A stretch of 64,000 nt of DNA from Shewanella benthica (GCA_023284085.1 JAKVHY010000011.1:80149-144148); one strand, 5' to 3'; positions 15,798-25,913 are shown, counted from the stretch's first letter. Translations and numbers: made by a program. Notes: generated from the letters alone by a model not told the origin.

Positions 15798-16259
15798 ATG
15801 AAAATTATTGAGTATTCATCAAATCGTGCAAGAGAAATAGCAGATCTATTTTATATGTCTGTTCACGCTATCGACTCTTCTATTTATTCCGAAGAGCAGA
15901 AGAATGCTTGGGCTACATCTCCCATTGACTATGTAGCCTGGGAAAAAAGGCTTGATCTTAAAAGACCATATTTACTATTAATTAATGATCAAGTTGCAGG
16001 CTTTATTGAGTTAGAGTCAGATGGGCATATAGATTGTGCTTATGTATCTCCTATGTTTCAGCGAAAAGGCGTGGCAACAGCTTTGTTAAAGCACGTTATA
16101 TGTATTGCTAAAAAACTGGATGTAGAGCAGCTATATGTGGAAGCTTCAATTATAGCAAAACCTCTATTTGAAAAGTTTGGTTTCTTAATGAGACATGAAA
16201 ATAAAGTAGTTAGAAATAATATTGTATTAGTTAACTATACAATGTGTAAGTGCTTATAG
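15798..16259 (+). CDS. GNAT-family N-acetyltransferase (cassette 2)
   Basis: The 153-residue protein has the family fold signature in CAYVSPMFQRKGVATALLKH (about residues 76-95) and ends with FEKFGFLMRHENKVVRNN. It resembles the YafP/ElaA-like group of small acetyltransferases, but the substrate cannot be read from sequence. The gene is markedly more AT-rich than its neighbours, suggesting separate origin. It starts four bases after the attC-like site and has no convincing ribosome site of its own. Confidence 0.88.
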   Translation: MKIIEYSSNRAREIADLFYMSVHAIDSSIYSEEQKNAWATSPIDYVAWEKRLDLKRPYLLLINDQVAGFIELESDGHIDCAYVSPMFQRKGVATALLKHVICIAKKLDVEQLYVEASIIAKPLFEKFGFLMRHENKVVRNNIVLVNYTMCKCL

Positions 16260-16266
16260 CCCTAAT
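16255..16266 (+). other. Start of a truncated attC-like site after cassette 2
   Basis: TATAGCCCTAAT is complementary, apart from the last base, to GTTAGGGCTATA at 15787-15798 in front of the same gene. A full site cannot be followed beyond this; about 60 bases later the sequence turns into the REP-like array. The segment 16280-16325 also contains CCTCCTG...CAGGAGG, a seven-pair inverted repeat. Confidence 0.5.
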
Positions 16267-16326
16267 CGGTTAGCCAGAGGTATCTAGCCTCCTGCCGCAC
16301 ACGACTGAATGGATTCAGGAGGTCAC

Positions 16327-16576
16327 TATAACCAAGACACTCATAATCACTATAACCAAGACACCCATAATTGTTAGATAGAGGTTCCTCTCCTATAAGG
16401 TCGTATAACCAAGACACCCACAATTGTTAGGTAGAGGTTCCTCTCCCATAAAAACTGCCACGTGAAGTGGTCCCGTAAAATTCAACCAATATAACCAAGA
16501 CACCCACAATTGTTAGATAGAGGTTCTTCTCCCATAAAAAACTGCCACGTGAAGTGGCGCCGTAAAATTCAACCAA
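16327..16576 (+). repeat. Array of TATAACCAAGACACYCA repeats
   Basis: The unit start occurs at 16327, 16351, 16404 and 16490. The last two are near-identical copies of about 86 bases (16404-16489, 16490-16576). Each includes GTTAGATAGAGGTTCCTCTC and GCCACGTGAAGTGG, both able to fold back. The second unit is cut short at about 16400 and the first after 24 bases. The array fills the gap between the cassettes and the 3' end of codA. Confidence 0.85.
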
Positions 16577-16611
16577 GGTGGATTTTCTACTTTCTATTTT
16601 CGGCTAAGATC

Positions 16612-17907
16612 TTATCGCTTAAAGGTCACGGCCTCTGTTTCCGTTAAATGGATCTCTGTCGTCGCTAATTGAGTCTGTGACAATAATCTTCCGTGACGAA
16701 TTGAATATTGCACTGGCACCTGACGTCGAACAGCATCGAAACCATTGTCTGCGGGTAAGATAAGTAGACTTGCTGGCTTACCTTCCTCTAGCCCGTAATT
16801 AGACATGATGTTCATGGTACGGGCCGAATTATGACTGATTAAAGCCAGAGACTGGTTTATCTGCTCATAGCCCATGATTTGACACACATGCAATCCCATA
16901 TGCAGCACCTGCAACATGTTGGCCGTACCCAGCGGATACCAAGGGTCGAAGATATCGTCGTGACCGAAGCAGACATTGATGTCGGCAGCCAACATCTCCT
17001 TGACCCGAGTGATCCCACGGCGTTTAGGATAGTCATCGAAGCGTCCCTGAAGATGAATATTCACCAAAGGGTTGGCGATGAAATGAATACCAGACATCTT
17101 CAGCAGCCTGAAAAGGCGCGATGCATAGGCTCCATTATAAGAGTGCATGGCTGTGGTATGGCTGGCGGTGACTCTGTGGCCCATATCAAACTTGTGGGCT
17201 AAGGCTGCAAGGGTTTCCACGAAACGAGATTGTTCATCATCTATTTCGTCACAATGCACATCGATGAGGCGATCATATTTTTGTGCTAGCTCGAACACGA
17301 AGTGCAGAGACTCGATGCCATATTCCCGGGTGAATTCGAAATGGGGGATGGCGCCAATGACATCGGCGCCAAGTTTGACGGCTTCTTCCATCAGCGCCTT
17401 ACCGTTGGGGTAGGAGAGTATTCCTTCCTGAGGAAAGGCGACAATTTGAATATCGACCCAAGCTTTCATCTCCTCTTTCACTTCGAGCATGGCCCTGAGT
17501 GCAATAAGCGTTGGATCCGATACATCCACATGGGTGCGGACATGCTGTATACCGTTAGCTATCTGCCATTTTAATGTCTGCTTAGCCCGTGTTTTTACAT
17601 CTTGGATAGACAAGGTTTTTTTGCGTTCTGACCAACGTTCGATGCCTTCAAACAAGGTGCCCGATATATTCCAACTCGGCTCTCCCGCAGTTTGAGTGGT
17701 ATCGAGATGAACATGAGGTTCGCAGAAGGGGGCGATGGCCATTCCGCCTTCACCATCAATCACCTTAACGGACTGATCATTTGCCGTGATGGCCTCTGAC
17801 ATGGCAGTGAAGGAGGTAAACTCACCATGTTCAATGACGATCTGATGCAGACCATCTCTCCCCTCGAGAGTGACATTGTTAATCAGCAGGTTATTGGTAT
17901 TCTTCAT
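16612..17907 (-). CDS. codA: Cytosine deaminase
   Basis: CodA converts cytosine to uracil and ammonia in pyrimidine salvage. The 431-residue length fits (E. coli has 427). Metal and catalytic motifs of the amidohydrolase fold are present: EPHVHLD (about 64-70), [11 protein letters not shown] (about 217-227), [13 protein letters not shown] and [20 protein letters not shown] (about 315-334). The start is preceded by AAGAGATCACC. The permease gene normally paired with it is reduced to a short remnant directly upstream, so how cytosine enters is unclear. Confidence 0.95.
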   Translation of the reverse strand: MKNTNNLLINNVTLEGRDGLHQIVIEHGEFTSFTAMSEAITANDQSVKVIDGEGGMAIAPFCEPHVHLDTTQTAGEPSWNISGTLFEGIERWSERKKTLSIQDVKTRAKQTLKWQIANGIQHVRTHVDVSDPTLIALRAMLEVKEEMKAWVDIQIVAFPQEGILSYPNGKALMEEAVKLGADVIGAIPHFEFTREYGIESLHFVFELAQKYDRLIDVHCDEIDDEQSRFVETLAALAHKFDMGHRVTASHTTAMHSYNGAYASRLFRLLKMSGIHFIANPLVNIHLQGRFDDYPKRRGITRVKEMLAADINVCFGHDDIFDPWYPLGTANMLQVLHMGLHVCQIMGYEQINQSLALISHNSARTMNIMSNYGLEEGKPASLLILPADNGFDAVRRQVPVQYSIRHGRLLSQTQLATTEIHLTETEAVTFKR

Positions 17908-17971
17908 TGGTGATCTCTTATGTTGAATCAGAATTTTTGATTAAGCGTTTTAGCTGCGAATCTAAAACAAG

Positions 17972-18097
17972 CTAGCATATCGCACCGATAAATATGGCAT
18001 TTATTGGAACAGGACCTAAGAGAAAGTGAACGGCAGCGACACCAATTGCAACAGCTAAAATAGCCGCAAATTTCCATTCCAATAATTTTACCTGCAT
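17972..18097 (-). pseudogene. codB: Remnant of codB cytosine permease (C-terminal end)
   Basis: A 41-codon frame reads WKFAAILAVAIGVAAVHFLL followed by GPVPINAIFIGAIC. From memory the E. coli CodB C-terminus reads WVAILAVALGIAAGHWLPG then IVPVNAVLGGALSY, a clear match over the last transmembrane helix pair. Everything before it is missing, an in-frame stop stands just before the ATG, and another stop cuts the tail. It lies between hrpA and codA in the codB-codA order known from enterics. Confidence 0.75.
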
Positions 18098-18194
18098 TTA
18101 AACCTTGGTCTTGCTGGTTTATTAGACGCTTTTGGTTAATTTTCCGTACCAATAAGAATCGTTACTTGCTAGGATCGTTTTTTTGCTTCGAGTA

Positions 18195-21100
18195 ATGGGA
18201 TCTGACTTGAGTTCGCAACTACATCCGTTATCTAACAATTATCTAAAACTGTGTTATCAGGCCGATGCCTCGAGGATCAGGCGTCGTCTCTTCAGGCTCA
18301 ATAAAGAAGTTGATTCGGATAAGAAGCGGGCAAATCTGGACAAGCTCGAAGCTCAGGCCGTTGCAGCATTCGAAAAGGTTGAGCGACGCCGTCAGGCCCG
18401 TCCCGAGATCACCTATCCCGAAAGCCTGCCTATTTCTCAGAAGCGAGATGAGATAGCCAGGGCTATTGCCGGCAATCAAGTGGTCATCATCGCGGGTGAA
18501 ACCGGCTCGGGTAAGACGACTCAGCTGCCAAAAATCTGTCTGGAGTTAGGCTTAGGTTGCCGTGGCCTCATAGCCCATACCCAGCCTAGGCGTCTAGCGG
18601 CGCGGAGCGTTGCCAGCCGTATCGCCGATGAACTCAATAGTCCACTCGGTGAGGTGGTCGGCTTTAAAGTACGCTTTGCCGATGCCATCAATCAAGATTC
18701 TTACATTAAGTTGATGACCGACGGTATCTTGTTGGCTGAGCTGACCCATGATAAGTTTCTCGACCAATATGACACCATCATCATAGATGAGGCCCATGAG
18801 CGAAGCCTGAATATCGATTTTATCTTAGGTTATCTCAAGAATGTATTAAAAAAACGCCCGGATTTGAAGGTGATCATCACCTCGGCGACCATAGATCTTG
18901 ATAAATTTTCCAAACATTTCGACGATGCCCCCGTTATTCAAGTTTCGGGTCGGACCTATGAGGTTGAGACTCGCTATAGACCCTTAGTGCGTGATGCGGG
19001 AGAGGATCTGGATCTCACCGAAGGCATATTCGAAGCCGTGGATGAACTGGTTGCCGAAGGGCCCGGTGATATTCTGATCTTTATGAACGGTGAGCGTGAG
19101 ATCCGTGATGTGGCGGATCAACTCAATCGCCGTCAGTACCGAGATACCGAGATCTTGCCCCTCTATGCGCGCCTGTCGTACGGCGAACAGTCTAAGGTGT
19201 TTAAGAGTCATATTGGCCGTAGAATAGTGCTGGCGACTAACGTTGCCGAGACATCGTTGACGGTCCCCGGCATTCGTTACGTCATCGATCCCGGCACTGC
19301 GAGGATCAGTCGTTATAGTTACCGCACTAAGGTGCAACGTCTGCCCATCGAGCCCATCTCACAAGCCAGCGCTAATCAGCGCCAGGGACGTTGTGGCCGT
19401 GTCGCTGCGGGTATTTGTATCCGTTTATTCGACGAGGATGATTTCAATAACAGATCCGAGTTTACCGATCCTGAGATTTTAAGAACTAACCTTGCCTCGG
19501 TCATTCTCAAGATGCTCTCAGTAGGGCTTGGAGACATAGAAGCATTTCCTTTCCTTCAGCCGCCGGACCCTCGATATATCCGCGATGGATTCCTGTTACT
19601 GGAAGAGTTAGAAGCGGTAAAAAGTTCACAAGGGCGCTTAGCCTTGACTACATTGGGCAAGCAACTTGCGCATATTCCCGTGGATCCGCGTCTCGCCCGT
19701 ATGGTTATCGCGGCGAACACTAATGGCTGCCTGCATGAAGCCTTAGTGATCACCTCTGCATTGTCGATTCAAGATCCAAGGGAACGTCCCATGGACAAGA
19801 AGCAGGCGGCCGATGAGGTACATAAGAAGCACAGCGATAAGGACTCAGATTTTGTCTCCTTCGTGAATCTGTGGGATCACCTCAAGCTGCAACAAAAATC
19901 CCTTTCCAGTAGTCAGTTTAGAAAGCAGTGTAAGAAAGAGTTTCTTGCCTACCTGAGGGTGCGTGAGTGGCAAGATCTCTATGCCCAGATGAGACAAGCC
20001 GTGCATGATTTAAAGTGGCGTCTCAACAGCGAGCCTGCCGATTATGAGCTACTGCACAAGTCTCTGCTCACGGGTCTATTGAGTCATGTTGGTTTTAAAG
20101 ACAAAGATAATGAATATTTAGGGGCCCGTAACCGTAAATTCTTCGTGTTTCCAGGATCGCCTCTGGCGCGTAAAGGGCCTAAGTGGATCATGGCGGCTGA
20201 GCTCACCGAGACTTCACGTCTGTTTGCCCGCTGCTGCGCCAAAATTCAACCTGAGTGGATAGAGCCTTTGGCCGGACACTTGATCAAGAAAAACTATCTT
20301 GAGCCACATTTTGAGGCGAAGCAGGGCAGTGTGGTGGCCCTTGAAAATCAAATACTCTATGGACTGATGATAGTTAACCGCCGCAAGACCCAATACGGTC
20401 CGGTCAATCCACTGGAGGCACGTGAGATTTTTATTCGCAGCGCCTTGGCCGATGGTGAGCTGAGAACTAATGAAGCCTTCTTCATCAAGAACCGTAACTT
20501 GCTCAAAGAGGTCGAGAACTTAGAACATAAATCACGCCGCCGCGACATATTAGTGGATGAGCAGGTGTTGGTGGATTTTTATGAGCCCAGAATTCCCGAG
20601 GGGATCTATAACGCCCCTAAGTTCTTTAGCTGGTGGAATGCTGAGCGTAATAAAACCCCAGATCTATTAGATTTCGAACGTGAGCAATTGATGCAGCGAG
20701 GAGATGATCACATCTCGGCGTTGGATTTCCCCGATTTTTGGCATCAAGCTAACCTTAAACTCTGCTTGAGCTATCATTTCGAGCCGTCCGCAGAGGATGA
20801 TGGCGTGGCCGTGCATATTCCTGTGGCACTGCTCAATCAGATAGAAGATGTCGATTTCGACTGGCAGGTCCCCGGACTGAGAGAGGAAAAGTGCATTGCA
20901 CTGATTCGTGCTCTGCCTAAGAGTCTCAGACGTAATTTTGTCCCGGCGCCCGATTATGCTAATGCCTGTATGCAGGCGATGAAGCCCTTCGAGATGAGTT
21001 TCATCGATGCCATGTGTAAGCAGTTGCTGCGCATGAGTGGCGTTCGTGTCAGCATCGATGACTTCGATCTTAGCCAACTACCTAAGCATCTGTTGATGAA

Positions 21101-22082
21101 TTTCAAGGTGGAGGATGACAATGGCAAGTTAGTGGCTCAAGCTCGAGATATTGAGCAGCTCAAAGCCAGCCTTCAAGGCCAGGTGACTCAAGCCATTCGC
21201 AAGGTAGCCGATTCTGGTATCGAAAAAACTGAGTTGACCCAGTGGTCCTTCGGTGACCTGCCAAAAGCGTTTAAACAGAAGAAAGGCAACTTTGAGGTCA
21301 AGGCGTTCCCCGCATTGGTGGACGATAAATCCAGCGTATCTATCAAATTATTTGATGATGAAAATGAGGCCATTCGTTCCCATCAACTGGGTCTGCAGCG
21401 CTTGTTGTTAATCAACATTGCTTCACCGGTGAAGCATCTGCAGAAGACCTTACCGAACAAGGCTAAGCTGGCCATGTATTTTAACCCCTTCGGTCAAATA
21501 CAGATCTTGTTGGATGATATCTTATCGGCGTCTGTGCAGCAGTTACTCGATGAGAAGGGCCTTGATGTACGCTGTGAGTCCGATTTTGAACAGGCTAAAG
21601 ATTGGGTGAGACAAGAGCTTAATCCCACGGCGGTTAAGATAGCCCTCAGAGTCGAAGAGATATTGACGCTTTATCAAAAGGTGAAGAAGCGATTGAAGGG
21701 CAAGATAAGCCTGGATATAGCCTTCGCCATGAGTGATATCAAGACTCAGCTGGATAAACTCGTGTTCAAAGGCTTTGTCGAGGCTTGTGGTTGGAAACGT
21801 TTACCCGACATGGTGAGGTATCTTAAAGCCGTCGATAATCGCTTAGACAAGTTGCCTGTCGATCCCAATCGTGACCGCTTGCATATGCATAGCATTGCCA
21901 ATGTGCAGCAGGAGCTGGAGGGTCAGTTAGCTAAAGTGCCCAGATCTGTGGCTATCCCAGAGACGCTACTTGAGGCTAGGTGGATGATAGAGGAGTATCG
22001 CGTCTCTTGTTTTGCCCAGATATTGGGTACGGCTTATCCTATCTCTGAGAAACGTATCTTGAATCAAATCAAGCAAAACTAA
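18195..22082 (+). CDS. hrpA: HrpA, DEAH-box ATP-dependent RNA helicase
   Basis: The 1295-residue protein is close to E. coli HrpA in length (1300). The P-loop GETGSGKTT is at about residues 101-109, IIDEAHERS near 200, TSATID near 235, and QRQGRCGR motif VI near 400. An OB-fold and the long HrpA-specific DUF3418 C-terminal half follow. HrpA acts on stalled ribosomes and structured mRNA. An ATG at 18195 is preferred to a TTG at 18183; neither has a good ribosome site. The gene is divergent from the cod remnant and ends in its own terminator. Confidence 0.95.
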   Translation: MGSDLSSQLHPLSNNYLKLCYQADASRIRRRLFRLNKEVDSDKKRANLDKLEAQAVAAFEKVERRRQARPEITYPESLPISQKRDEIARAIAGNQVVIIAGETGSGKTTQLPKICLELGLGCRGLIAHTQPRRLAARSVASRIADELNSPLGEVVGFKVRFADAINQDSYIKLMTDGILLAELTHDKFLDQYDTIIIDEAHERSLNIDFILGYLKNVLKKRPDLKVIITSATIDLDKFSKHFDDAPVIQVSGRTYEVETRYRPLVRDAGEDLDLTEGIFEAVDELVAEGPGDILIFMNGEREIRDVADQLNRRQYRDTEILPLYARLSYGEQSKVFKSHIGRRIVLATNVAETSLTVPGIRYVIDPGTARISRYSYRTKVQRLPIEPISQASANQRQGRCGRVAAGICIRLFDEDDFNNRSEFTDPEILRTNLASVILKMLSVGLGDIEAFPFLQPPDPRYIRDGFLLLEELEAVKSSQGRLALTTLGKQLAHIPVDPRLARMVIAANTNGCLHEALVITSALSIQDPRERPMDKKQAADEVHKKHSDKDSDFVSFVNLWDHLKLQQKSLSSSQFRKQCKKEFLAYLRVREWQDLYAQMRQAVHDLKWRLNSEPADYELLHKSLLTGLLSHVGFKDKDNEYLGARNRKFFVFPGSPLARKGPKWIMAAELTETSRLFARCCAKIQPEWIEPLAGHLIKKNYLEPHFEAKQGSVVALENQILYGLMIVNRRKTQYGPVNPLEAREIFIRSALADGELRTNEAFFIKNRNLLKEVENLEHKSRRRDILVDEQVLVDFYEPRIPEGIYNAPKFFSWWNAERNKTPDLLDFEREQLMQRGDDHISALDFPDFWHQANLKLCLSYHFEPSAEDDGVAVHIPVALLNQIEDVDFDWQVPGLREEKCIALIRALPKSLRRNFVPAPDYANACMQAMKPFEMSFIDAMCKQLLRMSGVRVSIDDFDLSQLPKHLLMNFKVEDDNGKLVAQARDIEQLKASLQGQVTQAIRKVADSGIEKTELTQWSFGDLPKAFKQKKGNFEVKAFPALVDDKSSVSIKLFDDENEAIRSHQLGLQRLLLINIASPVKHLQKTLPNKAKLAMYFNPFGQIQILLDDILSASVQQLLDEKGLDVRCESDFEQAKDWVRQELNPTAVKIALRVEEILTLYQKVKKRLKGKISLDIAFAMSDIKTQLDKLVFKGFVEACGWKRLPDMVRYLKAVDNRLDKLPVDPNRDRLHMHSIANVQQELEGQLAKVPRSVAIPETLLEARWMIEEYRVSCFAQILGTAYPISEKRILNQIKQN

Positions 22083-22123
22083 CTCGCCATATTAATCGGT
22101 AGCCTACAGCTAATTAATGATTG

Positions 22124-22155
22124 AAAGCACTGACCTGATGGTTGGTGCTTTTTTA
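22124..22155 (+). terminator. Terminator of hrpA
   Basis: AAAGCACTGACC, loop TGAT, GGTTGGTGCTTT then TTTT: an 11-12 pair stem with two G-U pairs and a T-run, 42 bases after the hrpA stop. Confidence 0.85.
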
Positions 22156-22371
22156 TGCCGTTCATCTGGCCTATGAAACTCATTTCTGTTGAAAATCCAT
22201 CTACCCCTTAAGTTATATTTGTAGCATATCATTAACATCTCGGCTTGATATTTATACGCTTGTAACTCATTGTTTAGACTATGCTGAATAGTCATAGCTG
22301 ATGATCTTGCTGTTTGCCAATCTGTAAAGGTAATTAACTTAGTTGATCCATCATTTATTTTGTTAAAAATG

Positions 22372-22385
22372 ATGATCCAGATCAA
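22372..22385 (+). promoter_or_regulatory. FNR/EtrA-like site upstream of nap
   Basis: ATGATCCAGATCAA matches the FNR consensus TTGATnnnnATCAA at nine of ten specified bases. It is 216 bases before the napD start and 14 bases from a NarP-like site. Together they fit the anaerobic and nitrate control known for nap operons. Confidence 0.6.
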
Positions 22386-22398
22386 GCTATTTAGTCTT

Positions 22399-22414
22399 TA
22401 CCACATTATGGGTA
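22399..22414 (+). promoter_or_regulatory. NarP-like 7-2-7 site upstream of nap
   Basis: TACCACA-TT-ATGGGTA. The right half is a perfect heptamer on the opposite strand (TACCCAT); the left half fits the TACYYMT pattern only in part. The 7-2-7 arrangement is the form bound by NarP. Confidence 0.45.
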
Positions 22415-22551
22415 TACAGTTTAGTCACACATTGGGATTATGATCGGCAACAAGAAAGAATTAGATAAAACATAACGTTAATTACACAAAACCTTGAGTC
22501 ATTGTTATTGACTCGCCTTGCGAAGGGTCACAACCCTAAGTTGGAGTGCTT

Positions 22552-22614
22552 ATGAGTTCTAGTTCAGTATTTTTCCCCCTGATAGATAAGGAACGCCCAA
22601 ATGTTGTTACCTGA
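22552..22614 (+). CDS. Possible 20-residue leader peptide overlapping napD
   Basis: ATG at 22552 follows a very good ribosome site (TTGGAGTGCTT) and opens a frame for [20 protein letters not shown], stopping 14 bases inside napD. The napD start has a weaker site (AAGGAACGCCCAA). The arrangement would allow translational coupling. It is not napE or napF by sequence. It could be chance. Confidence 0.35.
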   Translation: MSSSSVFFPLIDKERPNVVT

Positions 22615-22942
22615 GGCGCACATCTCAAGCCTAATTGTCCAGGTTAGCCCTGAACATATAGAAGAAACTAAAAAAAGAATTGAAGCGTTTGATGAAGCCG
22701 AAATTTATGGCGTTAGTGACGTCGGGAAAATCGTTGTAGTCCTAGTGACTCAAGCAGAAGGCTTTATTACCGATGTGATTGAAAAAATAAATAATATGCC
22801 AGGCGTGCTTGGTGCCAGTATGGTTTATCACCAAATTGATAGTGGAACCGACACTGACACTGACACCGACACCAGTATCAATACCAATAAAAATAACCTA
22901 GCCCCTGATGATGGCTATAGTGTTAGCGAGGAACAAGTATGA
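22601..22942 (+). CDS. napD: NapD, chaperone for the NapA Tat signal
   Basis: NapD binds the twin-arginine leader of NapA and holds it back until cofactor insertion is complete. The first 80 residues show the family pattern ([16 protein letters not shown] at the start, [14 protein letters not shown], and [11 protein letters not shown]). The tail of about 33 residues is atypical: it contains a run of Thr-Asp pairs encoded by a six-base repeat at about 22849-22872. The stop overlaps the napA start (ATGA). Confidence 0.93.
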   Translation: MLLPEAHISSLIVQVSPEHIEETKKRIEAFDEAEIYGVSDVGKIVVVLVTQAEGFITDVIEKINNMPGVLGASMVYHQIDSGTDTDTDTDTSINTNKNNLAPDDGYSVSEEQV

Positions 22943-25428
22943 AAATGTCCAGACGTGATTTTATCAAAGCCAATGCTGCGGCCTCAGCTGCAGCGCTTGC
23001 AGGGATCACCCTTCCAGCCACTGCAACGAATTTAATTGCATCGAGTGCAGAGTCAAAAATCCATTGGGATAAAGCGCCTTGTCGTTTCTGTGGTACAGGT
23101 TGCTCGGTACTTGTTGGTACTCAAGATGGTAAGGTCGTTGCGACTCAAGGCGACCCAGAAGCTCCTGTAAACAAAGGGCTTAACTGTATTAAAGGCTATT
23201 TCCTTTCCAAAATCATGTACGGATCAGACAGGCTAACTCAGCCGCTGTTACGTCAAACTAATGGAAAGTTTGATAAAAATGGTGACTTTGCGCCGGTAAG
23301 TTGGGATCAAGCCTTCGATATCATGGCTGAGAAGTGGAAAGCGGCTTTAAAAGAGAAAGGGCCTACCAGTGTGGGTATGTTTGGTTCTGGCCAGTGGACC
23401 GTAATGGAAGGTTACGCCGCTTCTAAGATGATGAAAGCGGGTTTCCGCTCTAACAACATAGATCCTAATGCGCGTCACTGTATGGCTTCAGCCGTTGGTG
23501 GCTTTATGCGTAGCTTTGGTATCGACGAGCCAATGGGTTGTTATGATGATTTTGAACATGCCGATGCCTTTGTTCTGTGGGGCTCGAACATGGCTGAGAT
23601 GCATCCTGTTTTATGGTCTCGCATCACTGACAGACGCTTAAGTCATCCCCATGTGAAAGTGAATGTATTATCAACCTATTACCATCGTTCATTTGAACTT
23701 GCTGATAAAGGCTATATCTTTAAGCCGCAAACAGATCTTGTAATAGCCAACTTTATTGCTAACTACATCATTGAAAACGATGCAGTGAATTGGGACTTTG
23801 TTAATAAGCATACCCATTTCAAGCAAGCCACTATCGATATTGGTTATGGTTTAAGGGATGAGCATCCCCTGCAGAAAAAGGCAGCTAACCCCAATGTAGG
23901 CAAAATACATTCAATTGATTTTGAAGAGTATAAAAAATCAGTAGCACCCTATACGCTTGAAAAAACCGCTGAAATGACTGGTCTAGGAGAAGATCAACTG
24001 ATCACACTCGCTAAGCAGTTTGCCGATCCAAAGATTAAGGTGATGTCACTTTGGACTATGGGGATGAACCAACACACTCGTGGTGTTTGGATGAACTCTT
24101 TGGTCTATAACATTCATCTCTTAGTCGGAAAAATATCAACACCAGGTAATGGTCCATTTTCATTAACAGGCCAGCCATCAGCGTGTGGTACAGCACGTGA
24201 GGTGGGGACTTTCTCTCATCGTTTACCCGCAGATATGGTGGTAGCAAACCCTAAGCATCGAAAGCGTGCCGAGCAGCTATGGAAAATTCCGGAAGGCACT
24301 ATTCCACCTAAGCCGGGTTTCCATGCAGTAGAGCAAGACCGTAAATTAAATGACGGTGTGCTTAATGCTTACTGGACAATGTGTAACAACAACATGCAGG
24401 CCGGTCCTAACATCAATGGAGAGCGCTTACCAGGCTACCGTAATCCGAAAAACTTTATTGTCTGTTCAGACCCATACCCAACGGTAACTGCACAAGCTGC
24501 CGACTTGATCTTACCGACTTCCATGTGGGTAGAAAAAGAGGGTGCTTACGGTAATGCTGAGCGTCGTACTCAGGTTTGGTATCAGCAGGTTAAAGCGCCT
24601 GGTGACTCGAAATCCGATCTATGGCAGATTATGGAATTTGCCAAACGCTTCAAAATTGAAGAAGTGTGGACCGAAGAGCTGATCGCTAAGATGCCAGAAG
24701 TACGTGGTAAGAATATGTGTGAAGTGCTATTTGAAAACGGCCAAGTGAACAAGTTCCCATTATCAGAAGCGCAAGAGCTCAATGATGATGCCCAAGACCA
24801 AGGTTACTATGTACAAAAAGGTCTATTTGAAGAGTACGCAAGCTTTGGACGTGGACATGGCCATGATTTAGCGCCATACGATCGCTACCATAAAGAGCGC
24901 GGTTTACGCTGGCCTGTCGTTGATGGCGTAGAGACAAAATGGCGCTTTAAAGAGGGATCAGATCCCTATGTTGGCAAAGGTAAAGGATTTGAATTCTATG
25001 GCAAGCCAGATGGCAAAGCATGGATAATCTCGGCCCCTTATGAGGCACCACCAGAGTCTCCAGATGAAGAGTTTCCTCTATGGTTATGTACTGGTCGTGT
25101 ACTTGAACACTGGCATACGGGAACCATGACACGTCGCGTACCTGAGCTTTATAAGGCCGTTCCTGATGCGCTTTGTTACATGCATCCAGATGATGCTAAG
25201 TCTCATGGTGTGCGTCGTGGTGATGAAGTGCTAATGAGTAACAAACGTGGTGACATTCGTGTGCGCGTCGAGACCAGAGGGCGTAACCGTCCACCAAAAG
25301 GCTTGGTGTTTGTGCCGTTCTTCGATGCACGTATTTTGATTAATAAACTCATTTTAGATGCAACAGATCCGCTATCTAAACAGACAGACTATAAAAAGTG
25401 TCCTATTAAAATCACTAAAATAGGATAA
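22939..25428 (+). CDS. napA: NapA, periplasmic nitrate reductase catalytic subunit
   Basis: NapA reduces nitrate to nitrite in the periplasm. The 829-residue protein has a Tat leader ([20 protein letters not shown]), a [4Fe-4S] motif CRFCGTGC (Cys48, Cys51, Cys55) with the fourth Cys in GLNCIKGYF, and the molybdenum ligand Cys in [10 protein letters not shown]. The C-terminal molybdopterin-binding domain contains [20 protein letters not shown]. Electrons come from NapB and NapC encoded next. Translation is coupled to napD. Confidence 0.97.
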   Translation: MKMSRRDFIKANAAASAAALAGITLPATATNLIASSAESKIHWDKAPCRFCGTGCSVLVGTQDGKVVATQGDPEAPVNKGLNCIKGYFLSKIMYGSDRLTQPLLRQTNGKFDKNGDFAPVSWDQAFDIMAEKWKAALKEKGPTSVGMFGSGQWTVMEGYAASKMMKAGFRSNNIDPNARHCMASAVGGFMRSFGIDEPMGCYDDFEHADAFVLWGSNMAEMHPVLWSRITDRRLSHPHVKVNVLSTYYHRSFELADKGYIFKPQTDLVIANFIANYIIENDAVNWDFVNKHTHFKQATIDIGYGLRDEHPLQKKAANPNVGKIHSIDFEEYKKSVAPYTLEKTAEMTGLGEDQLITLAKQFADPKIKVMSLWTMGMNQHTRGVWMNSLVYNIHLLVGKISTPGNGPFSLTGQPSACGTAREVGTFSHRLPADMVVANPKHRKRAEQLWKIPEGTIPPKPGFHAVEQDRKLNDGVLNAYWTMCNNNMQAGPNINGERLPGYRNPKNFIVCSDPYPTVTAQAADLILPTSMWVEKEGAYGNAERRTQVWYQQVKAPGDSKSDLWQIMEFAKRFKIEEVWTEELIAKMPEVRGKNMCEVLFENGQVNKFPLSEAQELNDDAQDQGYYVQKGLFEEYASFGRGHGHDLAPYDRYHKERGLRWPVVDGVETKWRFKEGSDPYVGKGKGFEFYGKPDGKAWIISAPYEAPPESPDEEFPLWLCTGRVLEHWHTGTMTRRVPELYKAVPDALCYMHPDDAKSHGVRRGDEVLMSNKRGDIRVRVETRGRNRPPKGLVFVPFFDARILINKLILDATDPLSKQTDYKKCPIKITKIG

Positions 25429-25437
25429 GGCAGGGTT

Positions 25438-25893
25438 ATGATGAAAAAATTAATTTTAATAACGTTGAGCATGACTTTTACTCTGATCAGTGGTTTAGCA
25501 GTCAGTCAGGATCGTGGTATCGGCGGTGTCGAGTCTTTGCGCGGCAATGTTGAGTTAGAAGTCACGAGAGCGGCTGATCCTTTGAAGAGAGTGCCGCGAG
25601 ATCAGGTGGATATTGAAAGCAGTTATGTCTTTCAGCCACCACTGATCCCGCATCACATCAGGAGCTATGAAATATCACTGAATGCTAACAAATGCTTATC
25701 ATGCCATGGCTGGACAAAAGCCAAGCAGATGGGCGCCACTAAAATCAGTGTGACTCACTTTACTAATCGAAACGATGAAGTGTTGGCTGATGTTTCTCCT
25801 AGACGATACTTTTGCCTGCAGTGCCACGTGACACAAGCAGATGCTAAACCGTTAGTGGGTAACTCCTTCGAACGTGTTAAATCACTGCAATAA
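25438..25893 (+). CDS. napB: NapB, dihaem cytochrome c
   Basis: This 151-residue periplasmic protein starts with a signal peptide (MKKLILITLSMTFTLISGLA) and has two CXXCH haem sites, CLSCHG and CLQCHV, plus the flanking histidines expected of NapB (PHHIRSYE, VTHFT). It is the direct electron donor of NapA. Two ATGs in tandem make the start uncertain by one codon. Nine bases separate it from napA. Confidence 0.96.
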   Translation: MMKKLILITLSMTFTLISGLAVSQDRGIGGVESLRGNVELEVTRAADPLKRVPRDQVDIESSYVFQPPLIPHHIRSYEISLNANKCLSCHGWTKAKQMGATKISVTHFTNRNDEVLADVSPRRYFCLQCHVTQADAKPLVGNSFERVKSLQ

Positions 25894-25913
25894 CAAAATA
25901 GGCAGGTAATAAT

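Noticed and set aside
16327..16576. CRISPR array
   Set aside because: Repeats are few, 86 bases long without unique spacers, and no cas genes are present.
17928..18152. 74-codon frame upstream of codA
   Set aside because: It is out of frame with the codB remnant, which gives the meaningful translation of the same DNA.
22110..22385. 91-codon frame on the minus strand before nap
   Set aside because: It runs through the hrpA terminator and the FNR-like site and shows no family features.
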